DNA from: Clavibacter michiganensis subsp. insidiosus
Lineage (GTDB): Bacteria > Actinomycetota > Actinomycetes > Actinomycetales > Microbacteriaceae
Direction of reading: 5' to 3'
Length of the DNA stretch: 64,000 nt
Assembly: GCF_002240565.1 (NCBI RefSeq)
Contig: NZ_MZMO01000001.1
Coordinates: 3,180,134-3,244,133, forward strand
The notes beneath the pieces are model-generated. The model was not told where the DNA came from, did no database searches, and saw nothing but the letters and a program-made list of their open reading frames with translations. The position numbers and the translations under genes are program-made. This document shows positions 35,822 to 45,538 of the stretch, one piece after another (position 1 is the first letter of the stretch; every line of letters starts with the position of its first letter).

Positions 35822-38800
35822 ATGTCGCGCTCCTCCTCCGAGCACCCGCTCGTCGTCCGTCCCTCCTCGAACCCCGACGCCGCGGCCCCCGACGCCGCGG
35901 CCCCCGCGACCGCGTCGTCGCGCGCGCGCCTGCGCGTGGCCGCCGCGCTCGTCGCCGGTGCCGTCATCGCCGGCACCGTGCTCCCCGCGGATCCGGCCCT
36001 CGCCGCCGACACCAGCGCGCCCTCGACGCCCGGCAGCCTCTCCGCCGAGTACTCGGGCGGCGTGGGCACGGTCGTCTCGTGGGGCAGGGTCTCCGCGTCC
36101 GACCTCGCGGGCTACCGCGTCTACCGGAGCGCGACCAAGACCGTGACGGCGACCGCCGCCTCGCGCGTCGCGACCACCACGTCGCTGACGGCCACGGACG
36201 CGGCCATCGCGGGCGGTTCCACCGGCTACTACGCCGTCACCGCCTACGACAGGACCGGCAACGAGTCGAAGCCGTCGAGCGTGAAGCAGGTGCAGGCGAA
36301 GGACACCCGCGCGCCCGACTCCCCCTCGAGCGTGACGGCCACCGCCTCCGCCGCGGGCGTCGCGCTCGACTGGGCCGACTCCGACGACGTCGACCTGAAG
36401 GGCTACGTCGTCGCGCGCTCCACCTCGTCGAGCGGCACGTACACGACGCTCACCGCCTCGCCGATCGCGACCTCCGCCTTCACCGACGCGCAGGCGCCGG
36501 GCGGGGTCACCTCCTCCTACCGGATCACCGCGGTCGACCTCACGGGCAACGCGTCGTCCGCGTCCACCGCCTCCGCGAAGCGCCCCGCGGGCGCGCCGAC
36601 GGCCCCCGCGGCGCCGGGCTCGCTCACGGCCAAGGCCTCCTCCTCCACCGGCGCCGTCACGCTGGCCTGGAGCGCCGCGACCGGCGCCACGGGCTACGTG
36701 GTCGCGCGCGGCGCGAGCGCCACCGGACCCTTCACGCGGGTGAGCGGATCCTCCCTCACGGCCACGACGTACACGGACGTGCCGCCCGCCGGCGCGACCG
36801 CGTACTACCAGGTGACCGCGGTCAACGCGGTCGGATCCTCGGCTCCGGCCACCGCGTCCGTCGCGATCCCCGCCGACACGACCGCCCCCAAGACGCCGTC
36901 CAGCCCGAAGGCCGTCGTGGTCGCGAACAGCGGCGGCATGACGATCTCGTGGAAGGCGAACACGGAGGCCGACCTCGCCGGCTACATCGTGTTCACGCGC
37001 GGATCCGACGAGGTCTACCGCCAGCTGCTCCCCGCCGCCGGCACGCCCGCGTACGCGACGACGACCTTCACGGACGCCGCCGCGACCGAGGGCACCACGA
37101 CCTACTACCGCATCCGCGCGGTCGACCGCGCGGGCAACGTCTCCGCGTACGTGGCCGTCACCGGCAACAACCCGAACGTGGCCCCGGCCGCGCCCTCCTC
37201 CCTCTCGGTGAAGCCGAGCGCGAAGGCCGGCCTCGACCTCGCCTGGACCGCGCCGAAGGACACCGACGTCGCGGGCTACACCGTCTCCCGCAGCACCACG
37301 AGCAACGGCACCTTCGTGCAGCTCGCCACCATCACGACCGCGGCCGCGGGATCGCCGCCCCGGTTCACCGACACGAGCGCGCCCCAGGGCGCCCCCGTCT
37401 TCTACCGCGTGACCGCGCGCGACCTCGTGGGCAACGTCTCCAAGGCCTCGAGCACGGTCTCCGGCACCTCCACCACCCCGCCCGTCGCGATCCCCGTCGA
37501 GTACACGGTGCTCACGGTCGGCGCCGGCAAGCAGTTCCCGACCATCGCCGCGGCCGTCGCGTCGATCCCGACGACCGCGCTCGCGAACCACCGCATCGAC
37601 ATCGACCCGGGCACCTACCGCGAGTCGTTCCGCCTCGACCGCTCCAACGTGATGCTGCACGGCCTCGGCACCGACCCGTCGCAGGTCGTCGTCTCCGCGG
37701 CGCAGGCCAGCGGGTCCACCGACCCCGACGAGCCCGAGGAGACCCTCGGCACGGCGGGCAGCGCGGTGATCCGCGTGACCGGCACCGACGTGACCCTCGA
37801 CAACCTGACCGTCGAGAACGCGTTCGACGAGAAGGCACACCCCGAGATCACGAGCGCGCAGGCCGTGGCGCTCCGCGTCGAGGGCGACCGGTTCGTCGCC
37901 CGCGCCGTCCGCCTCCTCGGCAACCAGGACACCCTGCTCGCCGACACCCCGAAGCCCACGACCCGCATCCGCCAGTACTACGTGGACAGCTACATCGAGG
38001 GCGACGTCGACTACCTGTTCGGCGCCGCGACCGCGGTGTTCGACCGCGTGACCTTCCGCTCGCTCGACCGCGGCAAGGCGGTCAACGGCTACCTCACGGC
38101 GGCCAGCACCGACGAGGGCAGCAAGTACGGCTTCCTCATCACGGGCAGCAAGATCGTGAGCGACGCGGCCGACGGCACCGTCAACCTCGGTCGCCCGTGG
38201 CACCCGAGCGCGGACCCGAAGGCCCTCGGCTCGGTCGTCATCAAGGACACGTGGCTCCCCTCCGCCATCGACACCGCGGCGCCGTGGGACGACATGTCGT
38301 CCACGAACTCCTCCGGCGTGAAGGTCCCCTTCGCCTGGCAGGACGCCCGCTTCGCCGAGTCGCAGAACATCGGCCCGGGCGCGACCGTGAACGCGAACCG
38401 CCCGCAGATGACCGCCAAGGACGCCGCCAACGCGACGCCGGAGAAGTACCTCGCGGGCAAGGACGGCTGGAACCCGATCGTCGCCGCGTCCGCCGCTGTG
38501 CCGGCCGTGCCCGCGAACGTGGTGGCCGCCGCCGACTCGAGCGTCGTGCACCTCACCTGGGCGGACGACACCTCGGCGAGCGTGACCGGCTGGACCGTCT
38601 ACCGCGCGGACGCCACGGGCGCCTTCACGGAGATCGCCTCCACCGACTCCCCCGCGTACAGCGACACCACCGTCGTGAACGGCGCGGCCTACCGCTACGC
38701 GATCACGGCCGACTCCCGCACGGGCGTCTCCTCCGCGCCGAGCGACGCCGTCGAGGTGACCGTGCAGGCGGCGGCCATCGTCGTCGACATCACGGTGGAT

Positions 38801-41800
38801 CCGCGGGCCGAGGCGAACGGCACCACCGTCTTCCCGACGCTCACCGCCGCCCTCGCCGCCGCGCCCGTCGGCACCGCGACCGACCCCACGGTCATCGCGC
38901 TCGCCGCCGGCCGCTACGCCGAGTACGCCACCATCGCGAAGCCGTACACGGTCCTCGTGGGCGCCACCGGCACCGCGCAGGACGTCGTGATCACCGGGAA
39001 CCGCGCCGCGGGCACGCCCACCGGCACGACCACCGACGGTGTCGCGGACACGTACGGCACCTCGGGCAGCGCGACCCTCGTGATCACGGGGAACGACGTC
39101 GCGCTCCGCGATCTCACGGTCGAGAACGCCTACGTCGAGGGCACCTACGCCAACGGCCAGGCCGTCGCGCTCCGCACCACGGGCGACCGGCTCGTCTACG
39201 ACGGCGTGCGCCTCCTCGGCAACCAGGACACGCTCTACGCCAACAGCCCGAGCGCCACGATCCCGGCGCGCTCGTACTTCCACGACAGCTGGATCGAGGG
39301 CGACGTCGACTTCGTCTTCGGCCGCGGCACCGTGGTCATCGACCGCAGCACGCTGAACGCGCTCGACCACGGCACCAGCCCGAACGGCGCGGTCACCGCG
39401 GCGAGCACGGACCGGAGCACCCCGTACGGCTTCCTCATCACGGGCAGCCGCATCATCGGATCCGCGCCCGACGGCTCGCAGAACCTCGGCCGCCCCTGGC
39501 AGCCGGGCAAGAAGCAGGCCGACGGCACCTCCATGGCCGACCCGGACGCGAACGCGCAGGTCGTCGTGCGCGACACCTGGCTCGGCCCGGTCGTCAGCAC
39601 GAAGGCGTGGACCGACATGGTCAACAGCGGCGTGACGACGAAGTGGCAGTCCGCGCGCTTCGCCGAGTACGCGAACAGCGGCCCGGGCGCGAGCACGGGC
39701 GCCGACCGCGCGCAGCTGACCGACGCGCAGGCGGCCGCGAGCACCTCGGCCGCGTACCTCGCCGGATCCGACGGCTGGAACCCCGTCGCCCCGCTCGCCG
39801 AGGACGCCGCCCCCGCGGCCGTCGCCGGCCTCGTCGCGACGTCCGCCGAGAAGCAGGTCGGCCTCTCCTGGTCGACCGGCGCGGAGAGCGACGTCGTGGG
39901 GTACCGCGTGTACCGCGCGACCGGATCCGACGCCCTCGTCGCCGACGCCGCGCACCTCGTGGCCGAGGTCGCGAAGCCCGTGCACCTCGACCGCGGCCTC
40001 GTGAACGGCACGGCCTACCGCTACCTCGTGGTCGCGGTCGACCGGGCCGGGAACGCCTCGGCCCCGTCCGCCGTCGTGACCGGCACGCCCGCGGTGACGC
40101 CGCTGGTCGCCGACATCACGGTCGCGGCCGACGGATCCGGCGACGTCACGACCCTGCAGGCGGCCCTCGCGGCCATCCCCGCCGGCACCGCGGCGGCGAA
40201 GAAGGTGATCCTGGTGGAGCCGGGCACCTACCGCGAGGTGGTGTCGTCGAGCAAGGCGAACATCGTCATCGCGGGCACCACCGGCGACCCGCGCGACGTC
40301 GTCATCACCTACGACAACGCGAACGGCACCGCCAAGGGCGCCACCACGTGCCCGGCCGTCGTGGCCGCCACGTGCGGCACCGCCGGCAGCGCGACCGCGA
40401 CCCTGTCCGGATCCGGCGTCGAGGTGCGCGACCTCACGATCGAGAACTCCTTCTCGAGCGCCGCGCACCCCGAGATCGGCCCGAACAACACGCAGGCCGT
40501 GGCGCTCCGCGCGCTCGGCGACCGCCAGACGTACCGCCACGTGCGCCTCCTCGGCGCGCAGGACACGCTGAACGCGGACGCCTCGGGCAACATCACCGCC
40601 GACGGCACGGGCTACCCGCGCCAGTACTACGTGGACAGCTACATCGCGGGCAACGTCGACTTCGTCTTCGGACGGGCCGCCGCGGTCTTCGACCGGGTCA
40701 CGATCCATGCCACCACCCGCAACGGCGGCACCGTCTTCGCCCCGAGCACCGCGTCGAAGAGCCGCGGGTACCTCGTGGTCGACAGCCGGATCACGGCGGA
40801 CAACGATGCGCCCACCATGGCGCTCGGACGTCCGTGGCGCGGCTGGGGCGACGGCACGCAGGCCGACACCTCGCGCGGCCAGGCCGTGATCCGGGACAGC
40901 TGGCTGGACGGCGGCATCGCCGTCGCACAGCCGTGGACCGACTTCGCGCCCAACGTGTGGACCGACGGACGCCTCGCCGAGCACCGGAACACCGGGCCCG
41001 CGGCGACGGTGAACGACAAGCGCCCGCAGCTGAGCGCATCCGACGCCCTCACCCAGACGCCGGCCGCCTACCTCGGCGGCACGGACGGCTGGGACCCGAC
41101 CGGCGCACCGGCCACGGACGCGGCTCCCGTCGCGCCCGCCGGCCTCGTCGCCGCACCGGGTGCGGCGCAGGCGTCGCTCGACTGGGCGGAGAGCACCGAG
41201 TCCGACGTGCGCGCCTACCGCGTGTACCGGGACGGGCAGCTCGTCGCCACGACGGCCACCTCCTCCGCCACGATCACCGGCCTCGACAACGGCACCGCGT
41301 ACGCCTTCACGGTGCGCGCGGTGGACGCGGCCGGTCAGGAGTCGCCCGCCTCGGCGAGCGCCTCGGCGACGCCGGCCCTCGAGGTCGACGCCACCGTGCA
41401 CGCGGACGGCAGCGGCGACTACCCGACGCTGCAGAAGGCCGTGGACGCGGCCCCCGGCACCGGCGAGTGGGTCGTGAGCGTGGATCCCGGCACCTACGCC
41501 GGCACCACGACGGTCGCCCGGTCGAACGTCGTGATCGTCGGATCGGGCGCGACCGCGGCCGACACCGTGCTCACGAACGGCACCACGACCGCGACGCTCG
41601 GCATCACCGGCTCGAGCGTCACCGTGCGGAACCTGTCGATCGCGAACACGACGGCCACCGGCAACGCCCCCGCGGTGTCGATGACCGGCGACAGGGTGCT
41701 CCTCGCGGGCACCGCGATCTCGAGCGCAGCGGGCCGCGCGGTCTTCGCCGACACCTCGACCTACACGGTCGCCGCGCGGCAGATGATCACCGGATCCACC

Positions 41801-44050
41801 ATCGCCGGCGGCGACGACGTGCTCCTCGGCCGCGGATCCCTCGTGGTCCACGACACGACGATCTCCGTCCGCGCCAACGGCACCGTCCTCACCCCGAGCA
41901 CGGCCGAGAACGCGAAGGGCTTCCTGCTCATCGGCAGCCGGGTCGACACGACCGGCGCGACGAACGTGCAGCTGGGGCGGCCGTACCGCGCCTGGGCCGA
42001 CACGTTCACCCCGCGCTCGGTCGGCCAGGCCGTCGTGCGCGACACGGCGCTCGGATCCGGCGTCAAGACGAGCCAGCCCTGGGGCATCGGCCCGTCGAGC
42101 GAGCCATGGACCCTCGGCCGCTTCGCCGAGCACGCCACCACGGGCGAGGGCGCGACGACGAACGCCAACCGGCCGCAGCTCTCCCCCGCGGAGTCGCTCG
42201 GCGCGACCGTGTCGCAGTGGCTCGGGGCGCCCACGTGGTACCCGGCGGTCGCGGATCCCGCGGCCCCGGCCGACGTGACCGCCCCCGGCGCGCCCGCCGA
42301 CCTGGTCGCCACGGCCGGCGACGCCTCGGCGTCGCTCGCCTGGACCGCGTCGACGGCCGCCGACATCGCCGGCCACCGCGTCTACCGCTCCACCACGAGC
42401 CCGGTCGCGATCACGCCCGCGAACCTCGTCGGGACGGTCGGCGTCGAGCCGTCCTTCACCGACCGGGGCCTCGCGAACCGCACGACGTACCACTACGCGG
42501 TCGTCGCGGTGGATGCGGTCGGCAACGCCTCGGCACCCGCCACGGCCGACGCCCGACCGGTCGACACGGCGCCGCCCGCGGCCCCCGTCGGCGTGGTCGC
42601 GACCGGCGCCGACGGCAAGGTCCTCCTCTCCTGGACCGCGAACGCCGACGCCGACATCGCCGGCTACGACGTGTACCGCGACGGCGAGAAGCTCACGGGC
42701 ACCCCGCTCGCGGCTCCCGCCTTCACCGACACGGGCCTCGTCAACGACACCGCGTACGCCTACACGGTGACCGCGATCGACGACACCCGCCTCGTGTCGG
42801 CGGCGTCCGCGGTCGCCACCGGCACCCCGCGCGCCGGCGACGCCGTGGCCCCGGCCATCCCCTCCGCCGTCACGACGGAGCTCGGCCGCGGATCCGTGAC
42901 CGTCCGCTGGGCCGCCGTGCCCGACACGGACGTGACCCGCTACGACGTGCTCCGCTCCACGGGCGACGGCGCGTCCGTCGTCGTCGGCACCGTCGGACCG
43001 GGCGAGACCCGCTGGACCGACACGACCGCCGCGATCGGCACCGCGTACTCCTACGCGGTCGTCGCGACCGACGGCTCCGCCAACTCCTCCGCGGCCTCCG
43101 CGGTGGCGAAGGCGACGCCGATCAAGGTGGACATCGTGGTGGCGGCCGACGGCTCGGGCGACGCCACGAGCCTCGCGCAGGTGCTCGGTTCCACCGACCC
43201 CGCCACCGGCTCGCTGCCCAACAACGCCGACTACACGACGCAGGGCTACCGGACGATCCTCGTCAAGCCCGGCACGTACGCGGGCGGCGTCGTCTCCGGC
43301 AACCGCTACGGCGTGAACGTGGTCGGCGCGACCGGCGACCCGGGCGACGTCGTGCTCACCGCGCCCGGCGGCGCCGTCGCGACGCTCACCGTCTCGGCCC
43401 CGCAGTGGACCCTCCGCGACGTGACCGTGCAGAGCGTCGCGACCGCGGTCGGCGCGCAGGCGACGGCCGTGCAGGTGAAGTCCGGCGACAGGCAGGTGCT
43501 CGACCACGTGCGCCTGCTCGGCGACAAGCAGACCCTGCTCGTCTCCACCGCCAACGTCACCACCTACAGCCGGGTCTACGTGACCGGCTCGTACCTCGAG
43601 GGCGGGTCCGACCTGATCCTCGGCCGCGCCGTCACGGTGGTCGACCGCAGCACGATCCACGTGCTCGACCGGCCGGGCGCCTCGCTCACCGACTCGTCCG
43701 TCGCGGCGGGCTCGGCGTACGGGTTCCTCATCCAGGACAGCCGCATCGTGACGGACGGCGCCGCCGGATCCATCGCGCTCGGCCGCCCGTACTCCACGAC
43801 CGGCAAGGCGCAGGTCGTGGTGCGGGGCACGGAGCTCGGCGAGGGGATCAACGCCGCCCGTCCGTGGAAGGACTGGGACGCGGTCACGCCGTGGACCGCG
43901 GGCCGCTTCTCCGAGCACCGCAACACGGGCCCGGGCGCCGCGATCGTGGATCCCGCCACCCGCCCGCAGCTGACGGACGCCGACGCGGCGACCTTCACGG
44001 CGCAGCGCTACCTCGCGGGCACGGACGGCTGGAACCCCACCGGCCGCTGA
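35822..44050 (+). CDS. Giant secreted multidomain pectin methylesterase (five CE8 domains, FN3 modules)
   Basis: A 2742-residue protein. A long signal peptide (core ALVAGAVIAGTVL, cleavage near 60) precedes five FN3 modules (about 62-555). CE8 domains follow at about 559-887, 987-1322, 1429-1760, 1855-2143 and 2435-2742, with single FN3 modules between them and three before the last. Domains 1-3 keep the acid/base Asp in the QDTL motif (D703, D1136, D1581), the nucleophile Asp in VDxxFG (D730, D1163, D1613) and the Arg of LGRPW (R791, R1224, R1670). Domain 4 has lost QDTL and domain 5 reads KQTL, while D1999 and D2597 remain. It should de-esterify pectin outside the cell. No sortase or anchor motif is seen. 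Confidence 0.92.
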   Translation: MSRSSSEHPLVVRPSSNPDAAAPDAAAPATASSRARLRVAAALVAGAVIAGTVLPADPALAADTSAPSTPGSLSAEYSGGVGTVVSWGRVSASDLAGYRVYRSATKTVTATAASRVATTTSLTATDAAIAGGSTGYYAVTAYDRTGNESKPSSVKQVQAKDTRAPDSPSSVTATASAAGVALDWADSDDVDLKGYVVARSTSSSGTYTTLTASPIATSAFTDAQAPGGVTSSYRITAVDLTGNASSASTASAKRPAGAPTAPAAPGSLTAKASSSTGAVTLAWSAATGATGYVVARGASATGPFTRVSGSSLTATTYTDVPPAGATAYYQVTAVNAVGSSAPATASVAIPADTTAPKTPSSPKAVVVANSGGMTISWKANTEADLAGYIVFTRGSDEVYRQLLPAAGTPAYATTTFTDAAATEGTTTYYRIRAVDRAGNVSAYVAVTGNNPNVAPAAPSSLSVKPSAKAGLDLAWTAPKDTDVAGYTVSRSTTSNGTFVQLATITTAAAGSPPRFTDTSAPQGAPVFYRVTARDLVGNVSKASSTVSGTSTTPPVAIPVEYTVLTVGAGKQFPTIAAAVASIPTTALANHRIDIDPGTYRESFRLDRSNVMLHGLGTDPSQVVVSAAQASGSTDPDEPEETLGTAGSAVIRVTGTDVTLDNLTVENAFDEKAHPEITSAQAVALRVEGDRFVARAVRLLGNQDTLLADTPKPTTRIRQYYVDSYIEGDVDYLFGAATAVFDRVTFRSLDRGKAVNGYLTAASTDEGSKYGFLITGSKIVSDAADGTVNLGRPWHPSADPKALGSVVIKDTWLPSAIDTAAPWDDMSSTNSSGVKVPFAWQDARFAESQNIGPGATVNANRPQMTAKDAANATPEKYLAGKDGWNPIVAASAAVPAVPANVVAAADSSVVHLTWADDTSASVTGWTVYRADATGAFTEIASTDSPAYSDTTVVNGAAYRYAITADSRTGVSSAPSDAVEVTVQAAAIVVDITVDPRAEANGTTVFPTLTAALAAAPVGTATDPTVIALAAGRYAEYATIAKPYTVLVGATGTAQDVVITGNRAAGTPTGTTTDGVADTYGTSGSATLVITGNDVALRDLTVENAYVEGTYANGQAVALRTTGDRLVYDGVRLLGNQDTLYANSPSATIPARSYFHDSWIEGDVDFVFGRGTVVIDRSTLNALDHGTSPNGAVTAASTDRSTPYGFLITGSRIIGSAPDGSQNLGRPWQPGKKQADGTSMADPDANAQVVVRDTWLGPVVSTKAWTDMVNSGVTTKWQSARFAEYANSGPGASTGADRAQLTDAQAAASTSAAYLAGSDGWNPVAPLAEDAAPAAVAGLVATSAEKQVGLSWSTGAESDVVGYRVYRATGSDALVADAAHLVAEVAKPVHLDRGLVNGTAYRYLVVAVDRAGNASAPSAVVTGTPAVTPLVADITVAADGSGDVTTLQAALAAIPAGTAAAKKVILVEPGTYREVVSSSKANIVIAGTTGDPRDVVITYDNANGTAKGATTCPAVVAATCGTAGSATATLSGSGVEVRDLTIENSFSSAAHPEIGPNNTQAVALRALGDRQTYRHVRLLGAQDTLNADASGNITADGTGYPRQYYVDSYIAGNVDFVFGRAAAVFDRVTIHATTRNGGTVFAPSTASKSRGYLVVDSRITADNDAPTMALGRPWRGWGDGTQADTSRGQAVIRDSWLDGGIAVAQPWTDFAPNVWTDGRLAEHRNTGPAATVNDKRPQLSASDALTQTPAAYLGGTDGWDPTGAPATDAAPVAPAGLVAAPGAAQASLDWAESTESDVRAYRVYRDGQLVATTATSSATITGLDNGTAYAFTVRAVDAAGQESPASASASATPALEVDATVHADGSGDYPTLQKAVDAAPGTGEWVVSVDPGTYAGTTTVARSNVVIVGSGATAADTVLTNGTTTATLGITGSSVTVRNLSIANTTATGNAPAVSMTGDRVLLAGTAISSAAGRAVFADTSTYTVAARQMITGSTIAGGDDVLLGRGSLVVHDTTISVRANGTVLTPSTAENAKGFLLIGSRVDTTGATNVQLGRPYRAWADTFTPRSVGQAVVRDTALGSGVKTSQPWGIGPSSEPWTLGRFAEHATTGEGATTNANRPQLSPAESLGATVSQWLGAPTWYPAVADPAAPADVTAPGAPADLVATAGDASASLAWTASTAADIAGHRVYRSTTSPVAITPANLVGTVGVEPSFTDRGLANRTTYHYAVVAVDAVGNASAPATADARPVDTAPPAAPVGVVATGADGKVLLSWTANADADIAGYDVYRDGEKLTGTPLAAPAFTDTGLVNDTAYAYTVTAIDDTRLVSAASAVATGTPRAGDAVAPAIPSAVTTELGRGSVTVRWAAVPDTDVTRYDVLRSTGDGASVVVGTVGPGETRWTDTTAAIGTAYSYAVVATDGSANSSAASAVAKATPIKVDIVVAADGSGDATSLAQVLGSTDPATGSLPNNADYTTQGYRTILVKPGTYAGGVVSGNRYGVNVVGATGDPGDVVLTAPGGAVATLTVSAPQWTLRDVTVQSVATAVGAQATAVQVKSGDRQVLDHVRLLGDKQTLLVSTANVTTYSRVYVTGSYLEGGSDLILGRAVTVVDRSTIHVLDRPGASLTDSSVAAGSAYGFLIQDSRIVTDGAAGSIALGRPYSTTGKAQVVVRGTELGEGINAARPWKDWDAVTPWTAGRFSEHRNTGPGAAIVDPATRPQLTDADAATFTAQRYLAGTDGWNPTGR

Positions 44051-44082
44051 TCCGCGGAGCGGGAGCGCCGCACGCACGACCG

Positions 44083-44116
44083 GGACCGCCCGCCGACGCT
44101 CGTCGGCGGGCGGTCC
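44083..44116 (+). terminator. Terminator after the giant CE8 gene
   Basis: A perfect 15-bp stem with a GCTC loop, 33 bases past the stop codon. Confidence 0.85.
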
Positions 44117-44263
44117 GCGCGTGGGGCGCCGCCGCCCGCGATCGCCGCGAACCTGGCAGGACCCTGAACCCGTGAACGTTCTCCGCGGCTGGTCCGTCGT
44201 CCTCCATGTCGGCGCGTCACATCGCGGCGGACGAAGACGCACCATCCGGATCAGGAGACCCCC

Positions 44264-44956
44264 ATGCAGAAGAAGACCAAGATCATCCTCGGCACGAGCG
44301 CGGCCGTGGTCGTCGTGCTCGGTGTCAGCGCCGCCGCGTTCGGCCCCGCGATCTACCGCGACGCGATCGTCGGCCCCCCTGCGGCCGCCCCGTCCGTCTC
44401 GGCCGACCCCGCCGACTCCACGCTCGACACGAGCGACCTGTCCGGCGAGTGGCAGATCGGCACCGGCAGCACCGCCGGCTACCGCGTCGCCGAGGTGCTC
44501 AACGGCACCGACGTGACCGTCGTCGGCAAGACCGAGGACGTGACCGGCGACGTGACGGTCGACGGATCCACCCTCACGGCCGCGACCGTGAAGGTCGACG
44601 TCGCGAGCATCGCCACCGACGCGGCACCCCGCGACGAGTACTTCCGCGGCACCGCCATGGAGGTCTCGAAGTACCCCGACGCGACCTTCACGCTCACGCA
44701 GCCGGTCGACGCGGCCGTGCCCGCGAGCGGCCAGGTCGCGACGGTCGACGCGACCGGCGAGCTCACGATGCACGGCGTGACGCAGACCGTCACGGTGCCG
44801 CTGCAGGCCGCGCTCTCGGGCGACGGCGTGCAGATCAGCGGATCCATCCCCGTCACCTTCTCCGACTACGGCGTCCAGGCCCCGAGCCTCGGCTTCGTGA
44901 GCGTCCAGGACAAGGGCACCGTCGAGTTCCTGGTGAAGGCGACGCCGACGAAGTAG
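44264..44956 (+). CDS. YceI family protein
   Basis: A 230-residue membrane-anchored or secreted protein: an N-terminal helix (about 7-28) followed by a linker and a YceI lipocalin-like barrel (SGEWQIGTGSTAGYRV at the start, ATVKVDVASIATDAAPRDEY, then TGELTMHGVTQTVTVPL). YceI barrels bind polyprenyl chains. GGAGA is close before the ATG. It ends in a very long hairpin shared with the converging SnoaL-like gene. Confidence 0.9.
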   Translation: MQKKTKIILGTSAAVVVVLGVSAAAFGPAIYRDAIVGPPAAAPSVSADPADSTLDTSDLSGEWQIGTGSTAGYRVAEVLNGTDVTVVGKTEDVTGDVTVDGSTLTAATVKVDVASIATDAAPRDEYFRGTAMEVSKYPDATFTLTQPVDAAVPASGQVATVDATGELTMHGVTQTVTVPLQAALSGDGVQISGSIPVTFSDYGVQAPSLGFVSVQDKGTVEFLVKATPTK

Positions 44957-44966
44957 GCGTCCGTCC

Positions 44967-45020
44967 CACGAGGGAGGGGAGGAGGAGCGCTTCGGGTCGC
45001 TCCTCCTCCCCTCCCTCGTG
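44967..45020. terminator. Bidirectional 23-bp hairpin terminator
   Basis: Perfectly paired 23-base arms (44967-44989, 44998-45020) with an 8-base loop between two convergent genes. Confidence 0.85.
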
Positions 45021-45043
45021 ACGGGGTCGTGCTCGGCGCTCGG

Positions 45044-45454
45044 TCAGCCCACGTCCGCCGTCGCGGCCGCGACGGGCGAGATGACCCGGCTCGCGATCAG
45101 CCAGCGCCCGTCGTGCAGCTCGACCCCGTCGTCGTACACGACGGCGTGGAGTCCGCCGTCGCGCATGATCATCAGCCCCTTGGACCGGACCGACGCGGTC
45201 GACGCCCCGGTCTCCGTGATGACGACGTTCGTCACGAAGTGCGACAGGGGAGCGACGCCGGCGGCGGACATCCTCTCCGCCGCGGCGCGCATGGCGTCGA
45301 TGCCCTGGAAGGCGCCCATCCCCGAGCGGGTCATGTCGTACGTCGCATCGGTGGTGAACACCTCCCCGAGCAGGTCCGGCCGGTCCTCGTCGACCACGTG
45401 GGCATGGCGGGCGAGCGTCTCGTTGATCTGCTGGCGATCGAGGGCGGTGAGCAT
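45044..45454 (-). CDS. SnoaL-like/NTF2-fold protein
   Basis: A 136-residue NTF2-like protein: ALDRQQINETLARHAHVVDE opens with the typical helix, FTTDATYDMT follows, and the fold ends in GRWLIASRVISPV. Members are small-molecule isomerases, dehydratases or ligand binders; substrate unknown. AAGGAGG sits at ideal distance before the ATG. It diverges from a TetR regulator with two dyads between them, so that regulator probably controls it. Confidence 0.82.
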   Translation of the reverse strand: MLTALDRQQINETLARHAHVVDEDRPDLLGEVFTTDATYDMTRSGMGAFQGIDAMRAAAERMSAAGVAPLSHFVTNVVITETGASTASVRSKGLMIMRDGGLHAVVYDDGVELHDGRWLIASRVISPVAAATADVG

Positions 45455-45470
45455 GGTTCCTCCTTGGGTT

Positions 45471-45506
45471 GGTACTGAGTACCGTAACAGACTCGGTACA
45501 TTACGG
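45471..45506. promoter_or_regulatory. TetR-type operators between the SnoaL-like and tetR genes
   Basis: Two dyads: GGTAC-TGA-GTACC (45471-45483) and CCGTAA-N13-TTACGG (45482-45506), in the 84-base divergent gap. Confidence 0.55.
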
Positions 45507-45526
45507 GACCCGGATCGCGCGGATGG

Positions 45527-45532
45527 TAGTGT
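45527..45532 (+). promoter_or_regulatory. -10 box of leaderless tetR-type gene
   Basis: TAGTGT six bases before the ATG at 45539. Confidence 0.5.
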
Positions 45533-45538
45533 CGGCGC

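Noticed and set aside
35711..44773. An open frame of over 3000 codons on the minus strand opposite the CE8 gene
   Set aside because: It is a shadow of high-GC codon bias: the plus strand has clear signal peptide, CE8 and FN3 domains, while the minus-strand product is Arg/Gly/Val-rich with no recognisable fold.
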